DNA from: Lamprocystis purpurea DSM 4197
GTDB lineage: Bacteria > Pseudomonadota > Gammaproteobacteria > Chromatiales > Chromatiaceae
Assembly (NCBI RefSeq): GCF_000379525.1
Contig: NZ_KB902363.1
Span: 1-60,789, forward strand
DNA length: 60,789 bases
Direction of reading: 5' to 3'
Positions 1 to 6,259 of this stretch are shown piece by piece (position 1 is the first letter of the stretch; every line of letters begins with the position of its first letter). The position numbers were made by a program, and so were the translations under genes. Under the pieces are notes generated by a model, which did no database searches, was not told where the DNA came from, and saw only the letters and a list, made by a program, of their open reading frames with translations.

Positions 1-1
1 G

Positions 2-214
2 TTCGCTCGCACTACTGAAATCGACGTTAACGATGTCGTTCAGGCGCGCCAAGGCACTGGTCTGTCCCAATCCGAATTTGCTTCAGCACTCAACATTTCA
101 AAGCGAACACTCCAAGAGTGGGAGCAAGGACGCAGAGTTCCATCTGGTGCCGCGCAGGCGCTGATTCGCATCGCGCGCAAGCACCCAGAAGTCGTCCGCG
201 AGATTCTCGCATAA
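2..214 (+). CDS. HTH transcriptional regulator, HigA/NadS-like antitoxin (5' truncated by window edge)
   Basis: An open frame enters from the left edge and ends at TAA 212-214, giving the last 70 residues of a protein. It contains an XRE-type helix-turn-helix: the segment LSQSEFASALNIS, then RTLQEWEQGRR, a spacing typical of HigA-2/NadS antitoxins, followed by a short C-terminal helix (ALIRIARKHPEVVREILA). Family members repress their own operon and neutralise a RelE/HigB-type toxin that is usually encoded just upstream, here outside the window. It lies immediately before an attC-like site at 314, so I read it as the second gene of a toxin-antitoxin cassette. The start and the toxin are not visible. 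Confidence 0.8.
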   Translation, partial: FARTTEIDVNDVVQARQGTGLSQSEFASALNISKRTLQEWEQGRRVPSGAAQALIRIARKHPEVVREILA

Positions 215-313
215 GATGCGGAATCTTAGGAACAACATGCCGCACTGATTGCGTTTTTGCGGAGTTCCGGGGATAGTTTACTTAATTCTCGAACCCAAGG
301 GCCGCGAGACAAT

Positions 314-412
314 GCCTAACAAACGCCCAAAGAGCGAGCGCGCGCCACCAGGGTTTGAGGTGGGTTGCAGGGTCAGTGGGTGGCGCGCGCCGCCTTGGGC
401 CGAACGTTGAAC
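314..412 (+). repeat. attC-like integron recombination site 1
   Basis: Left inverse core GCCTAAC (314-320) fits RYYYAAC and right core GTTGAAC (406-412) fits GTTRRRY. Between them the arms AGCGCGCGCCAC and GTGGCGCGCGC are complementary, with a loop in the middle, as in a cassette attC. It is nearly the same as the site at 690-788, as expected in a sedentary chromosomal integron whose attC sites are alike. Confidence 0.8.
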
Positions 413-642
413 TAATCCGCTCCGCGGGGCCTACCGCGCCCATCCCCTAGCGCCATTGAATCGCGAACAACGCGCGGATATCCCCAGCCGTCCCGCGGGT
501 TACCTCCAGCCCCGACCCGTCGCCCATCGTCCACACTTTTAACGGCCCACTCCGGGTCGTTAACAGAGAACTGGACGATGACTCCCTTACGTGAGCAGAT
601 GATCACGGTCATGCAGATGCGGAATAATAGGGGACAGACCAC
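412..642 (-). CDS. unassigned 76-codon ORF inside a cassette
   Basis: This is the only sizeable frame in the cassette bounded by attC sites 1 and 2. It is on the minus strand, starts at GTG 642 and stops next to attC 1. I recognise no family. Its first codons fall in a repeat-like GGGGACAGACCACGG sequence that recurs at 862-876, so the apparent N-terminus may be spurious; an internal ATG gives a shorter version. It may be a real antisense cassette gene, a remnant, or nothing. Confidence 0.2.
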   Translation of the reverse strand: MVCPLLFRICMTVIICSRKGVIVQFSVNDPEWAVKSVDDGRRVGAGGNPRDGWGYPRVVRDSMALGDGRGRPRGAD

Positions 643-689
643 GGTTTTCCTGTGAACCGCCTGCCGGGCAGGTACGAAGACAAAGAAAT

Positions 690-788
690 GCCTAATGAAC
701 GCCCAAAGAGCGAGCGCGCGCCATCAGGGTTCGAGCTGGCTTGCAAGCTCCGTGGGTGGCGCGCGCCGCCCTGTCCCAAACGTTAGGC
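690..788 (+). repeat. attC-like integron recombination site 2
   Basis: Inverse core GCCTAAT (690-696, one change from RYYYAAC) and core GTTAGGC (782-788) flank complementary arms around GCGCGCGCCA and TGGCGCGCGC. Length 99 bp, the same as site 1, and the sequence matches it over most of its length. Orientation is the same as site 1. Confidence 0.8.
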
Positions 789-829
789 TTCTCAAGGAGA
801 GCCGGAGCGGCACACGAGGTTTGTCCCAG

Positions 830-882
830 ATGCACGGAAACCGGGGACATGCACGGAAACCGGGGACAGACCACGGTTTCCG
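830..882. repeat. tandem repeat plus small palindrome (REP-like)
   Basis: A unit ATGCACGGAAACCGGGGACA occurs twice in tandem (830-849, 849-868) and is followed by GACCACGGTTTCCG, so the second unit can fold as CGGAAACCG against CGGTTTCCG. A related GGGGACAGACCACGG sits at 630-644. It lies in the leader of the PIN-toxin cassette. The sequence resembles intergenic REP-type repeats; function unknown. Confidence 0.5.
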
Positions 883-951
883 CCCTGGGAAAACGTGAAG
901 ACATGCTCTAGGACGGTTGTTCCCGTCCTGGTGCGGTGCTAAGGTTGGGAT

Positions 952-1440
952 ATGCGCAACATCGTCTACGTCGAAACGTCAGTTATCAGTTACTTGGCTG
1001 CGCGGCCGAGCCGCGAGGTCATTACGGCGGGACATCAACAAACAACCCATGACTGGTGGGCGTCGGAGCGCAACAACTTTGCTGTTTACGCATCCCCGCT
1101 GGTTCTCAGGGAAGCCAGCGCAGGAGACCCCTCAGCCGTGATAGCTCGGCTGCGGTGGTTGCAAGACATCCCACTTCTTTCCATAACACCGGAAGCAGAG
1201 CAACTAGCGGAAGTGCTAATTCAGCGCGCAGCACTCCCAGCCAAAGCGGCCGCCGACGGACTGCACATCGCAACAGCCGCTTATCATCGGGTCAACTTCT
1301 TACTTACATGGAATTGCGCGCACATCGCGAATGCCATCAAACGTCCTATGATAGAGCGTATCTGTCGTGAGTGTGGTTTTGAACCGCCAGTTCTTTGTAC
1401 ACCTGACGAACTAATCGGGGGTAAGCTCGATGTGGAATGA
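952..1440 (+). CDS. PIN-domain toxin, VapC-like
   Basis: A 162-residue PIN-domain protein, the ribonuclease fold of VapC toxins. The first acidic position is Glu8 in VYVETSVISYLAARPS, the form usual in this subgroup. Other likely metal-binding acids are Glu54 (REASAGDP) and Asp102 (ADGLHIATA). Family members cleave tRNA, rRNA or mRNA when released from an antitoxin. The stop overlaps the next ORF by 11 bp, and that product resembles the small antitoxin usually paired with this subgroup. The pair fills one cassette between attC sites 2 and 3. Toxic activity is inferred from family and arrangement. Confidence 0.8.
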   Translation: MRNIVYVETSVISYLAARPSREVITAGHQQTTHDWWASERNNFAVYASPLVLREASAGDPSAVIARLRWLQDIPLLSITPEAEQLAEVLIQRAALPAKAAADGLHIATAAYHRVNFLLTWNCAHIANAIKRPMIERICRECGFEPPVLCTPDELIGGKLDVE

Positions 1441-1708
1441 TTCAATTGTTGAAGAAACCCGACGCCTGCGCGATGAATATTCAGCAAAGCTGAACTATAG
1501 TGTTCATGCTATCGCTGAGGATCTTAAGCAGTGGGAGCGCCAAGGCTTTCCTATGGCAGCAGACCCTGACAAAGCGGTTTTCATTCCGGGAGTCTCGGGC
1601 GGTCTTCACTTAAATGCCTCCGAGCCAAGAAACAAAGACAGCCTAACAAGCGGGCTAAAAAGCGAGGCGCGCCACGAGCGCTTTCGCCGGTCTGAGAGTT
1701 CGGAGTAG
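1430..1708 (+). CDS. small antitoxin partner of the PIN toxin, C-terminus running into attC
   Basis: Overlaps the toxin gene by 11 bp (ATGTGGAATGA). The N-terminal segment MWNDSIVEETRRLRDEY followed by AKLNYSVHAIAEDLKQWERQ matches the short WxDPIVEEVRxxREE-type proteins found beside PIN toxins; these bind and inhibit the toxin. After about residue 62 the frame continues into the attC site at 1641 without an earlier stop, so roughly the last 23 of 92 residues are encoded by recombination-site DNA. Either the ancestral stop was lost, or cassette exchange decides this protein's tail. Confidence 0.65.
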   Translation: MWNDSIVEETRRLRDEYSAKLNYSVHAIAEDLKQWERQGFPMAADPDKAVFIPGVSGGLHLNASEPRNKDSLTSGLKSEARHERFRRSESSE

Positions 1709-1737
1709 GCGCGCCCGCTTTACCCCGGTCGTTATGC
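1641..1737 (+). repeat. attC-like integron recombination site 3
   Basis: Inverse core GCCTAAC (1641-1647) and right core GTTATGC (1731-1737; one mismatch to GTTRRRY, a known cassette variant). Complementary arms AGGCGCGCC and GGCGCGCCC. The left arm, GCCTAACAAGCGGGCT, matches the truncated site at 6111. It separates the PIN cassette from the peptidase cassette. Confidence 0.75.
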
Positions 1738-1753
1738 AACTAGGAGCCCTTCA

Positions 1754-2965
1754 ATGAAGTACGACGAGTTCGACACGATTCTCTCGCAGTTCCGCTTGAG
1801 CCTCCCTGCCGCCCTGATGCGGCCAGATGTGTATGGTGTCCAAGTTGTTCTCGATGGCGAGGAATACGTCATCCAAATACTGGTCACTCAGCATCGTGAT
1901 GAATCGCAATTATTGCCGGACGAGATCGTGCCAGCAACATTCGCCTATAAGTTCGATACGCAAAGCAAGACAATTCGGACCACCACGATCGTGCGCGACC
2001 GCGCTAGGACGAGTGTCAGATCTGGTGATTCAGCAACTTGGTCTCCTACAGGTTTGCCGTTCGGGACCGCCGGATGGAATGTGTTTTTTCCAACCCAGAA
2101 CGCGTGGGTCTGCTTTAGTAACCACCATGTGCTTGTTAACCCAGACAATCCAACGTTCGGGATCGACCTTTTCCTCGGCGGCGTACACCGGGCGCAGTTA
2201 CACACATTCACTTTAAGTGAGAATTGGGACTATGCGCTTGCACGATACAACACCGCCGCCGACGCTGAAGCGAGATGCCGCTTGTGCGCTGATGGGACCG
2301 AGCATCCATATCCTTTGCGACTGAGCGACGATATTTATCCGGGCGAGGATTACCGAACGGTTGGAGCCCGCACCCCTATCTGCGGTTCAGGAAGACTTCT
2401 CGGCATCGGAGATCGTGATGTGGACGGGTACCCAGGTGGAGCAACGCGAACGTTCCGGGGACAGCTGATTTTCGAGAAAATGACCGACCCCGGAGACTCT
2501 GGTAGTGTAATAGTCCGAGTTCATGACAACACTGTCACGGGCCTATTCTTTGCTCAAAATGACAGCGAATCGATTGCGAATCGCCTTTACACTATAGGGA
2601 TGAGATTCGTTGGCACTGTTCGCCTTGATGGCGGAGTAGACATACCAATGTACGACGACACCGAAGCAATATTGCCTACCAAACCGATCTGGGATGATGG
2701 GAAAGCTCGCAGATTCAGCGGACCATCAATTGATCAACATGGTTCCACCGCATTTCACACTGAACTATTTGGTGGATTGCTGTTTGTCGGCACTGCAATT
2801 CTGCAGGTTGACCCAAGCGGGCGCGAAACGTGGGTAAAACCCGTGCCGCCTCCCGTTACCGCAGGTGCGCATACGCAGGCGATCGCCATTTCTAGGACTG
2901 AACAACCTCTTAGTGACAAAGAGGGTGCTGTGAGACGGGTTACAACTTTCCTTTGCTTCGGATGA
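1754..2965 (+). CDS. trypsin-like serine peptidase, cassette-borne
   Basis: A 403-residue protein with the chymotrypsin-fold catalytic triad in order: His125 in FSNHHVLV, Asp159 in ENWDYALARY and Ser249 in DPGDSGSVIV. There is no signal peptide, so a cytoplasmic location is likely. AGGAG at 1742-1746 supports the ATG at 1754. The roughly 90 residues before and 100 after the peptidase core match nothing I know. It is the only gene after attC site 3 before the inserted RAYT element. Trypsin-like peptidases of this kind occur in bacterial immune operons as well as housekeeping roles; with no partner gene here, a defence role is only a possibility. Confidence 0.7.
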   Translation: MKYDEFDTILSQFRLSLPAALMRPDVYGVQVVLDGEEYVIQILVTQHRDESQLLPDEIVPATFAYKFDTQSKTIRTTTIVRDRARTSVRSGDSATWSPTGLPFGTAGWNVFFPTQNAWVCFSNHHVLVNPDNPTFGIDLFLGGVHRAQLHTFTLSENWDYALARYNTAADAEARCRLCADGTEHPYPLRLSDDIYPGEDYRTVGARTPICGSGRLLGIGDRDVDGYPGGATRTFRGQLIFEKMTDPGDSGSVIVRVHDNTVTGLFFAQNDSESIANRLYTIGMRFVGTVRLDGGVDIPMYDDTEAILPTKPIWDDGKARRFSGPSIDQHGSTAFHTELFGGLLFVGTAILQVDPSGRETWVKPVPPPVTAGAHTQAIAISRTEQPLSDKEGAVRRVTTFLCFG

Positions 2966-3057
2966 GCTTTGTCTTGGTCCGATCGAAGGCAACGGAGTCA
3001 GGTCTTGCCTTTTGCGCCAAGAATGAAGAGCCTCCGGCGTAGGGACTCCGGTTGCCC

Positions 3058-3840
3058 GGAATTACGGTGACACTTTACCATTTACATTATTTTCCGTCCG
3101 CGCTACGCTAAGCGCATGGCTCGGCTCTCAAGAATCGTCGTCCCCGGCGTTCCGCACCACGTGACTCAGCGTGGCAACAGACGCGAGCGGGTTTTCATGG
3201 AGGATGACGACTATGCGCTTTATAAGGATTGGTTAGCCGTGTCTTGCCGGAAAAACGGAGTGGAAGTCTGGTCGTACTGCCTGATGCCGAATCATGTTCA
3301 CCTGATTGTCGTACCTTCGGACGAGACCGGACTCTCCCGCGCAGTCGGCGAAACCCATCGCAAATACAGCGGGTACATCAATGCAAGACTGAGGGTTACG
3401 GGTCATCTATTTCAGGGACGGTTTGGGTGCGTGGCAATGGATGAATCTCACTTGATGGCCGCGTTTCGCTACGTGGCGTTGAATCCGGTCAAGGCCAACC
3501 TCGCTGTCAGCGCAGCCGACTGGCCTTGGTCCAGCACGCCAGCACATCTCCTACGCAGAGATGATGGATTAGTTGCCATCGCGCCCTTACTTCAACGCGT
3601 GGAAGATGTCGCTGAGTTCTTGAATATGCCGCCGGATCCTGAAATGGAAGCCGCTCTGATGCAGGGGCAAACCATCGGGCGGCCGTTGATGGGGGGGGCG
3701 CGATCTCGCTGATCTTGAGAGGCAGCTCGGCCGAGCTCTGCGACCAGGCAAACGAGGCCGCCCCGCTTTGCTGAAAGATGATCCCAGACAACTGAAATTG
3801 GTGTAAATGGTAAAGTGTCACTGTAATTTCACTGTAATTC
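3058..3840 (+). mobile_element. RAYT (REP-associated tyrosine transposase) element with inverted ends
   Basis: The left end GGAATTACGGTGACACTTTA (from 3058, continuing CCATTTACA) is mirrored on the right by TGTAAATGGTAAAGTGTCAC (3802-3821, continuing TGTAATTT), with a second partial CACTGTAATTC at 3830-3840. A single transposase gene lies between. The same terminal sequence bounds the short palindromic elements at 4944, 5775 and 6145. No clear target duplication is visible. Confidence 0.75.
3116..3806 (+). pseudogene. REP-associated tyrosine transposase, frameshifted at an 8-G run
   Basis: The first 190 or so residues are a normal Y1/HUH transposase: His60-Val-His62 in MPNHVHLIV, and the catalytic tyrosine Tyr119 in FRYVALNPVKANL. 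Such enzymes nick and rejoin single-stranded palindromes. As written, the frame stops at 3712 (198 residues). Eight G bases at 3691-3698 shift the frame; with seven, it continues as DLADLERQLGRALRPGKRGR to TAA 3804-3806, the basic tail expected of this family (229 residues). This is either an inactivating slip, a phase-variable switch, or a sequencing error. I annotate the reconstructed span. Confidence 0.8.
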
Positions 3841-4015
3841 GCGGAATTTGCCTTGCCTGCCCGGGCGCGGCGTAGCCAGGGCGCCCGGGCCGTCCCGCGG
3901 CCCCGGCCGGGCCGCACGGGCAGCCGGGGTGGGCGGAAAAAATTTCGCGGTCTCGGAGCGTGGGAACGAGCGGGTCCCGAGCGACCCGCGGGCGCCTGGC
4001 TTTCACGGCAACTGA
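3841..4015. other. GC-rich intergenic stretch with no gene
   Basis: An extremely GC-rich block (about 3855-3935) that includes the self-complementary CCCGGGCGCGGCG and GCGCCCGGG words, followed by TCGGAGCGTGGGAACGAG and CGGGTCCCGAGCGACCCG. Open frames here are by-products of base composition. No attC core is recognisable. Confidence 0.4.
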
Positions 4016-4729
4016 ATGGGTTGCCTCTGGAGAACAGAAATGTGTGCTCTCGAATGGTCTTCCGAGTCACCGTCGGTGGGGTTCAGTGTCCCGGTCTGTT
4101 TTGCCACGCGGTCCGGTGGGACCACCATCGACCGGGATGCCAAGGGCGGCAATCCGTTCGCCACTGCACTCATCGAACTGTCGGCGTCAGCGGATGTCGG
4201 CATCCTGGACTTCCCGGAGCGATTGCGCGCACTCACCCACGAGGTCAGTGTAGGACATCAATCACCGGAATGGGTCGGGGCGTCGCCCTCCGCGGATTGG
4301 CGGTTGCCGCATCCATGGGTCTCCGAGAAGGTTCGTCGCGTCGCGCTGGTGTTGGTCGTGTCGGACTACCGGTATTCGACGGACGACCTCGGCGGTGCGG
4401 CTTGGGACGAGCTGCGGGTCGCGGCGATGCTGGCACGCAATGGGTTCTCGGTCACCCAAGGGGTCGGGCCTGACCGTGTCGCCATACTGCAAGCCATTGA
4501 GGAATTCGCGGAAAGGTCGCGCGATGCCGACTACGCCATCATCTATTGCACCGGGCACGGGGTGGAGAAGGGAGGCATGGTGTATCTCCTTCCGGGTGAC
4601 TATCCGATGCCGGAGGGTGTTGGCGCTGCGGAATTGGCGAAGTCTGCTGTCGGCGTGGGGATGCTTGCGGACGCCTGTTCTGCGCGCACGCTGAACCTGG
4701 TCTTTTTCGCTGGATGCCGATCGATCTAG
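4016..4729 (+). CDS. caspase-like (peptidase C14) protein, rearranged and C-terminally truncated
   Basis: Residues 105-237 read as the large subunit of a bacterial caspase-like domain: RVALVLVVSDYRY, then the catalytic His181 in IIYCTGHGVEKGG, the YLLPGDYP strand, and NLVFFAGCRSI with catalytic Cys234, three residues before the stop. Residues 28-88 (CFATRSGG, GGNPFATALIEL, LRALTHEVSVGHQSPEW) resemble the segment that normally follows the catalytic Cys in C14 proteins (small subunit). The halves are therefore in reverse order, as in a head-to-tail tandem that lost both outer ends, or a permuted enzyme. The start is uncertain. Whether it is functional is unknown. Confidence 0.55.
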   Translation: MGCLWRTEMCALEWSSESPSVGFSVPVCFATRSGGTTIDRDAKGGNPFATALIELSASADVGILDFPERLRALTHEVSVGHQSPEWVGASPSADWRLPHPWVSEKVRRVALVLVVSDYRYSTDDLGGAAWDELRVAAMLARNGFSVTQGVGPDRVAILQAIEEFAERSRDADYAIIYCTGHGVEKGGMVYLLPGDYPMPEGVGAAELAKSAVGVGMLADACSARTLNLVFFAGCRSI

Positions 4730-4943
4730 GGGGTCTTGCTTCTTTCGCGGCCTGTCTGCTTTTTCCTTGTGAAACCCGTTTGGAGTGAAGGTACGGTGGT
4801 CGCGTAGGCTGTCGGTTGGTACTCGGGCGCTGCGGCGTCGGTGTTGGGTCTCCAGGCGGCGGTTTAGGACTTGGGCCATCGCGCGGGTTGCCGGTGGATG
4901 CGCTTCGCTTATCCACTCTACGATATCCGCTTTGCCGGCCGGT
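4730..4943. other. intergenic sequence with repeat fragment
   Basis: No gene seen. GGTGGATGCGCTTCGCTTAT at 4891-4910 belongs to a repeat type also present near 56771-56895 (GGTGGATGCG with GGATAAGCGCAGCGCATCCA). Other frames are short and unsupported. Confidence 0.4.
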
Positions 4944-5036
4944 GGTACGGTGACGGTTTACTAAATGCACTGAATGCGGATGGGCGTTGAACGCAACCCG
5001 TAATTACTGTATTTAGTAAACTGTCACCGTAATTCC
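4944..5036. mobile_element. palindromic miniature element, copy A
   Basis: GGTACGGTGACGGTTTACTA on the left and TAGTAAACTGTCACCGTAAT on the right form a long stem; an inner GGGCGTTGAACGCAACCC folds again. The left end has diverged (GGTGGTACGG instead of GGAATTACGG). The ends match the RAYT element at 3058-3840, so this looks like a non-autonomous relative. Confidence 0.75.
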
Positions 5037-5112
5037 GAAAGGCCAGCGGCAACGGCACGGTTCGCGCTCTGACGCTCGTGTCGGAGTGGCTGCGAGCGCT
5101 GGGCCGGGCGCC

Positions 5113-5156
5113 GGTTAACGCTATATGACAGGGGGGCTCAGGGCGTTACGTTAGGC
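5113..5156 (+). repeat. degenerate or partial attC-like site
   Basis: A perfect right core GTTAGGC (5150-5156) is preceded by GGCGTTAC, which can pair with GTTAACGCT around 5114. The presumed inverse core GGTTAAC has a mismatch, and the site is short. It sits just before the hicA cassette, where a site is expected. Copy A of the palindromic element 80 bp upstream may have disrupted a longer original. Confidence 0.4.
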
Positions 5157-5196
5157 CAACACGCTAATGTCGTTGCGAGTTCTATGCCCATAGATT

Positions 5197-5391
5197 ATGC
5201 CTAGGAAAATCCGAGAGCTAATTTATGACCTTGAACAGGCTGGATTCACCAGCAGGGGCGGGAAAGGTAGCCATCGGAATCTTGAACACAAGAAAGGCAT
5301 AAGAATAACAATTTCTGGTCAGATAGGTGATGATGCAAAAATTTATCAGGAGCGAGAAGTAAGGCAAAAGATTGCGGAGTCAAAGAAATGA
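5197..5391 (+). CDS. hicA: HicA toxin (mRNA interferase)
   Basis: A 64-residue protein with the double-stranded-RNA-binding-like HicA fold: MPRKIRELIYDLEQAGF, the GGKGSHRN loop holding the catalytic histidine, then RITISGQIGDDAKIYQ. Length and motifs match HicA toxins, which cleave mRNA and stop translation. Its stop overlaps the start of the following hicB by 4 bp (ATGA), so the two are co-translated. It lies in a cassette position, downstream of an attC core at 5150. Confidence 0.9.
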   Translation: MPRKIRELIYDLEQAGFTSRGGKGSHRNLEHKKGIRITISGQIGDDAKIYQEREVRQKIAESKK

Positions 5392-5630
5392 AAGAAAGCG
5401 CTAAATACTTAAAACTTGTCGAATGGTCGAACGAAGATCAATGTTTCATCGGCGAATGTCCAGGAATTATCGGTCCTTGCTGCCATGGTGACGATGAGGT
5501 TCAAGTATATGATAAATTATGCCAAATCGTGGACGAGTGGATTCAAACGATGCAGGATGACGGGAAACCCCTTCCGCCTCCAACTGCGGGTAATCACTTG
5601 GCGTCGAGATTATTGGCGATAGCCGCGTAG
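5388..5630 (+). CDS. hicB: HicB antitoxin
   Basis: An 80-residue HicB-type antitoxin: YLKLVEWSNEDQCFIGECPGI, CHGDDEVQVYDKLCQIVDEW, ending KPLPPPTAGNHLASRL. The partial RNase-H-like fold binds HicA, and the C-terminal tail is the DNA-binding or short variant seen in cassette HicB proteins. It overlaps hicA by 4 bp. The pair is probably intact and can serve as a stabilising module for the array. Confidence 0.9.
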   Translation: MKESAKYLKLVEWSNEDQCFIGECPGIIGPCCHGDDEVQVYDKLCQIVDEWIQTMQDDGKPLPPPTAGNHLASRLLAIAA

Positions 5631-5774
5631 CGATAGCCAACTCAAGTTGCAGCGGCTGGTGATGGCCTGCTAAGACGGTTCCCGTCAGATCGTCAAAATA
5701 GCGCGGGCAGACTCCACAGCGGTATTTTGATCATCGGCGGGAAACGGTCGGTCAGCTTGGTTGAGTCCTGACGT

Positions 5775-5870
5775 GGAATTACGGTGACAGTTTACTAAAT
5801 GCACTGAAAGCGGATGGGCGTTGAACGCAACCCGTAATTACTGTATTTAGTAAACTGTCACCGTAATTCC
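5775..5870. mobile_element. palindromic miniature element, copy B
   Basis: 96 bp with near-perfect inverted ends of 29 bp, beginning GGAATTACGGTGACAGTTTA and ending with its complement. The inner hairpin is GGGCGTTGAACGCAACCC. It is nearly identical to copy C and close to copy A. It sits 17 bp before the start of an unaccompanied hicB. Confidence 0.85.
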
Positions 5871-5887
5871 ATCGAGATCGTCACAAA

Positions 5888-6109
5888 ATGAAAGACAGCG
5901 ATCGATATCACAAGTGGGTGGAGTGGAGCGACGAAGATCAAGTGTACATCGGAAAATGCCCAGATCTAATTACTGGCATTCATGGGGACGACCCTGTTTC
6001 CCTGTACAGTGAGCTATGCGCGGTTGTCGAAGATGTAATCATCCATTTTCAGGTGGAGGCTCGGAGTCTTCCAGCAGCGAAGGTCAGGCCGATGCGTGAG
6101 GTCGCATAG
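5888..6109 (+). CDS. orphan HicB-like antitoxin
   Basis: A 73-residue paralogue of the HicB at 5388: YHKWVEWSDEDQVYIGKCPDL, then HGDDPVSLYSELCAVVEDVI. No hicA precedes it: the 144 bp between the first hicB and palindromic element copy B encode nothing HicA-like. The element probably replaced its toxin or promoter region. It may still neutralise HicA from the neighbouring cassette. The gene ends just before a truncated attC left arm, consistent with being the last cassette gene. Confidence 0.8.
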   Translation: MKDSDRYHKWVEWSDEDQVYIGKCPDLITGIHGDDPVSLYSELCAVVEDVIIHFQVEARSLPAAKVRPMREVA

Positions 6110-6110
6110 C

Positions 6111-6131
6111 GCTTAACAAGCGGGCTCAAAA
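6111..6131 (+). repeat. attC left arm, truncated
   Basis: GCTTAAC (6111-6117) is a good inverse core and the following AAGCGGGCTCAAAA matches the left arm of attC site 3. The right arm and core are missing: sequence of the palindromic element begins directly after. The cassette array thus ends in a broken site. Confidence 0.65.
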
Positions 6132-6144
6132 GGAATTACCAAAA

Positions 6145-6259
6145 GGAATTACGGTGACAGTTTAGAATTTCGGTGACAGTTTACTAAATGCACTGAAAGC
6201 GGATGGGCGTTGAACGCAACCCGTAATTACTGTATTTAGTAAACTGTCACCGTAATTCC
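6145..6259. mobile_element. palindromic miniature element, copy C, abutting mtaB
   Basis: Same element as copies A and B, with its left end partly duplicated: GGAATTACGGTGACAGTTTA at 6145 and again GAATTTCGGTGACAGTTTAC at 6165. A third short GGAATTACC stands at 6132. The right end TAGTAAACTGTCACCGTAAT (6238-6257) is read by mtaB on the minus strand and supplies its last codons and stop. Confidence 0.85.

Noticed and set aside
3853-4473. 206-codon frame starting in the GC-rich block
   Set aside because: Low-complexity Arg/Gly/Pro composition; the caspase-like frame overlapping it has real motifs.
1754-4729. A gasdermin-type defence operon made of the trypsin-like and caspase-like genes
   Set aside because: The two lie in separate units, 1 kb apart with a RAYT element between, and no pore-forming gasdermin-like ORF is visible; kept only as a speculation.
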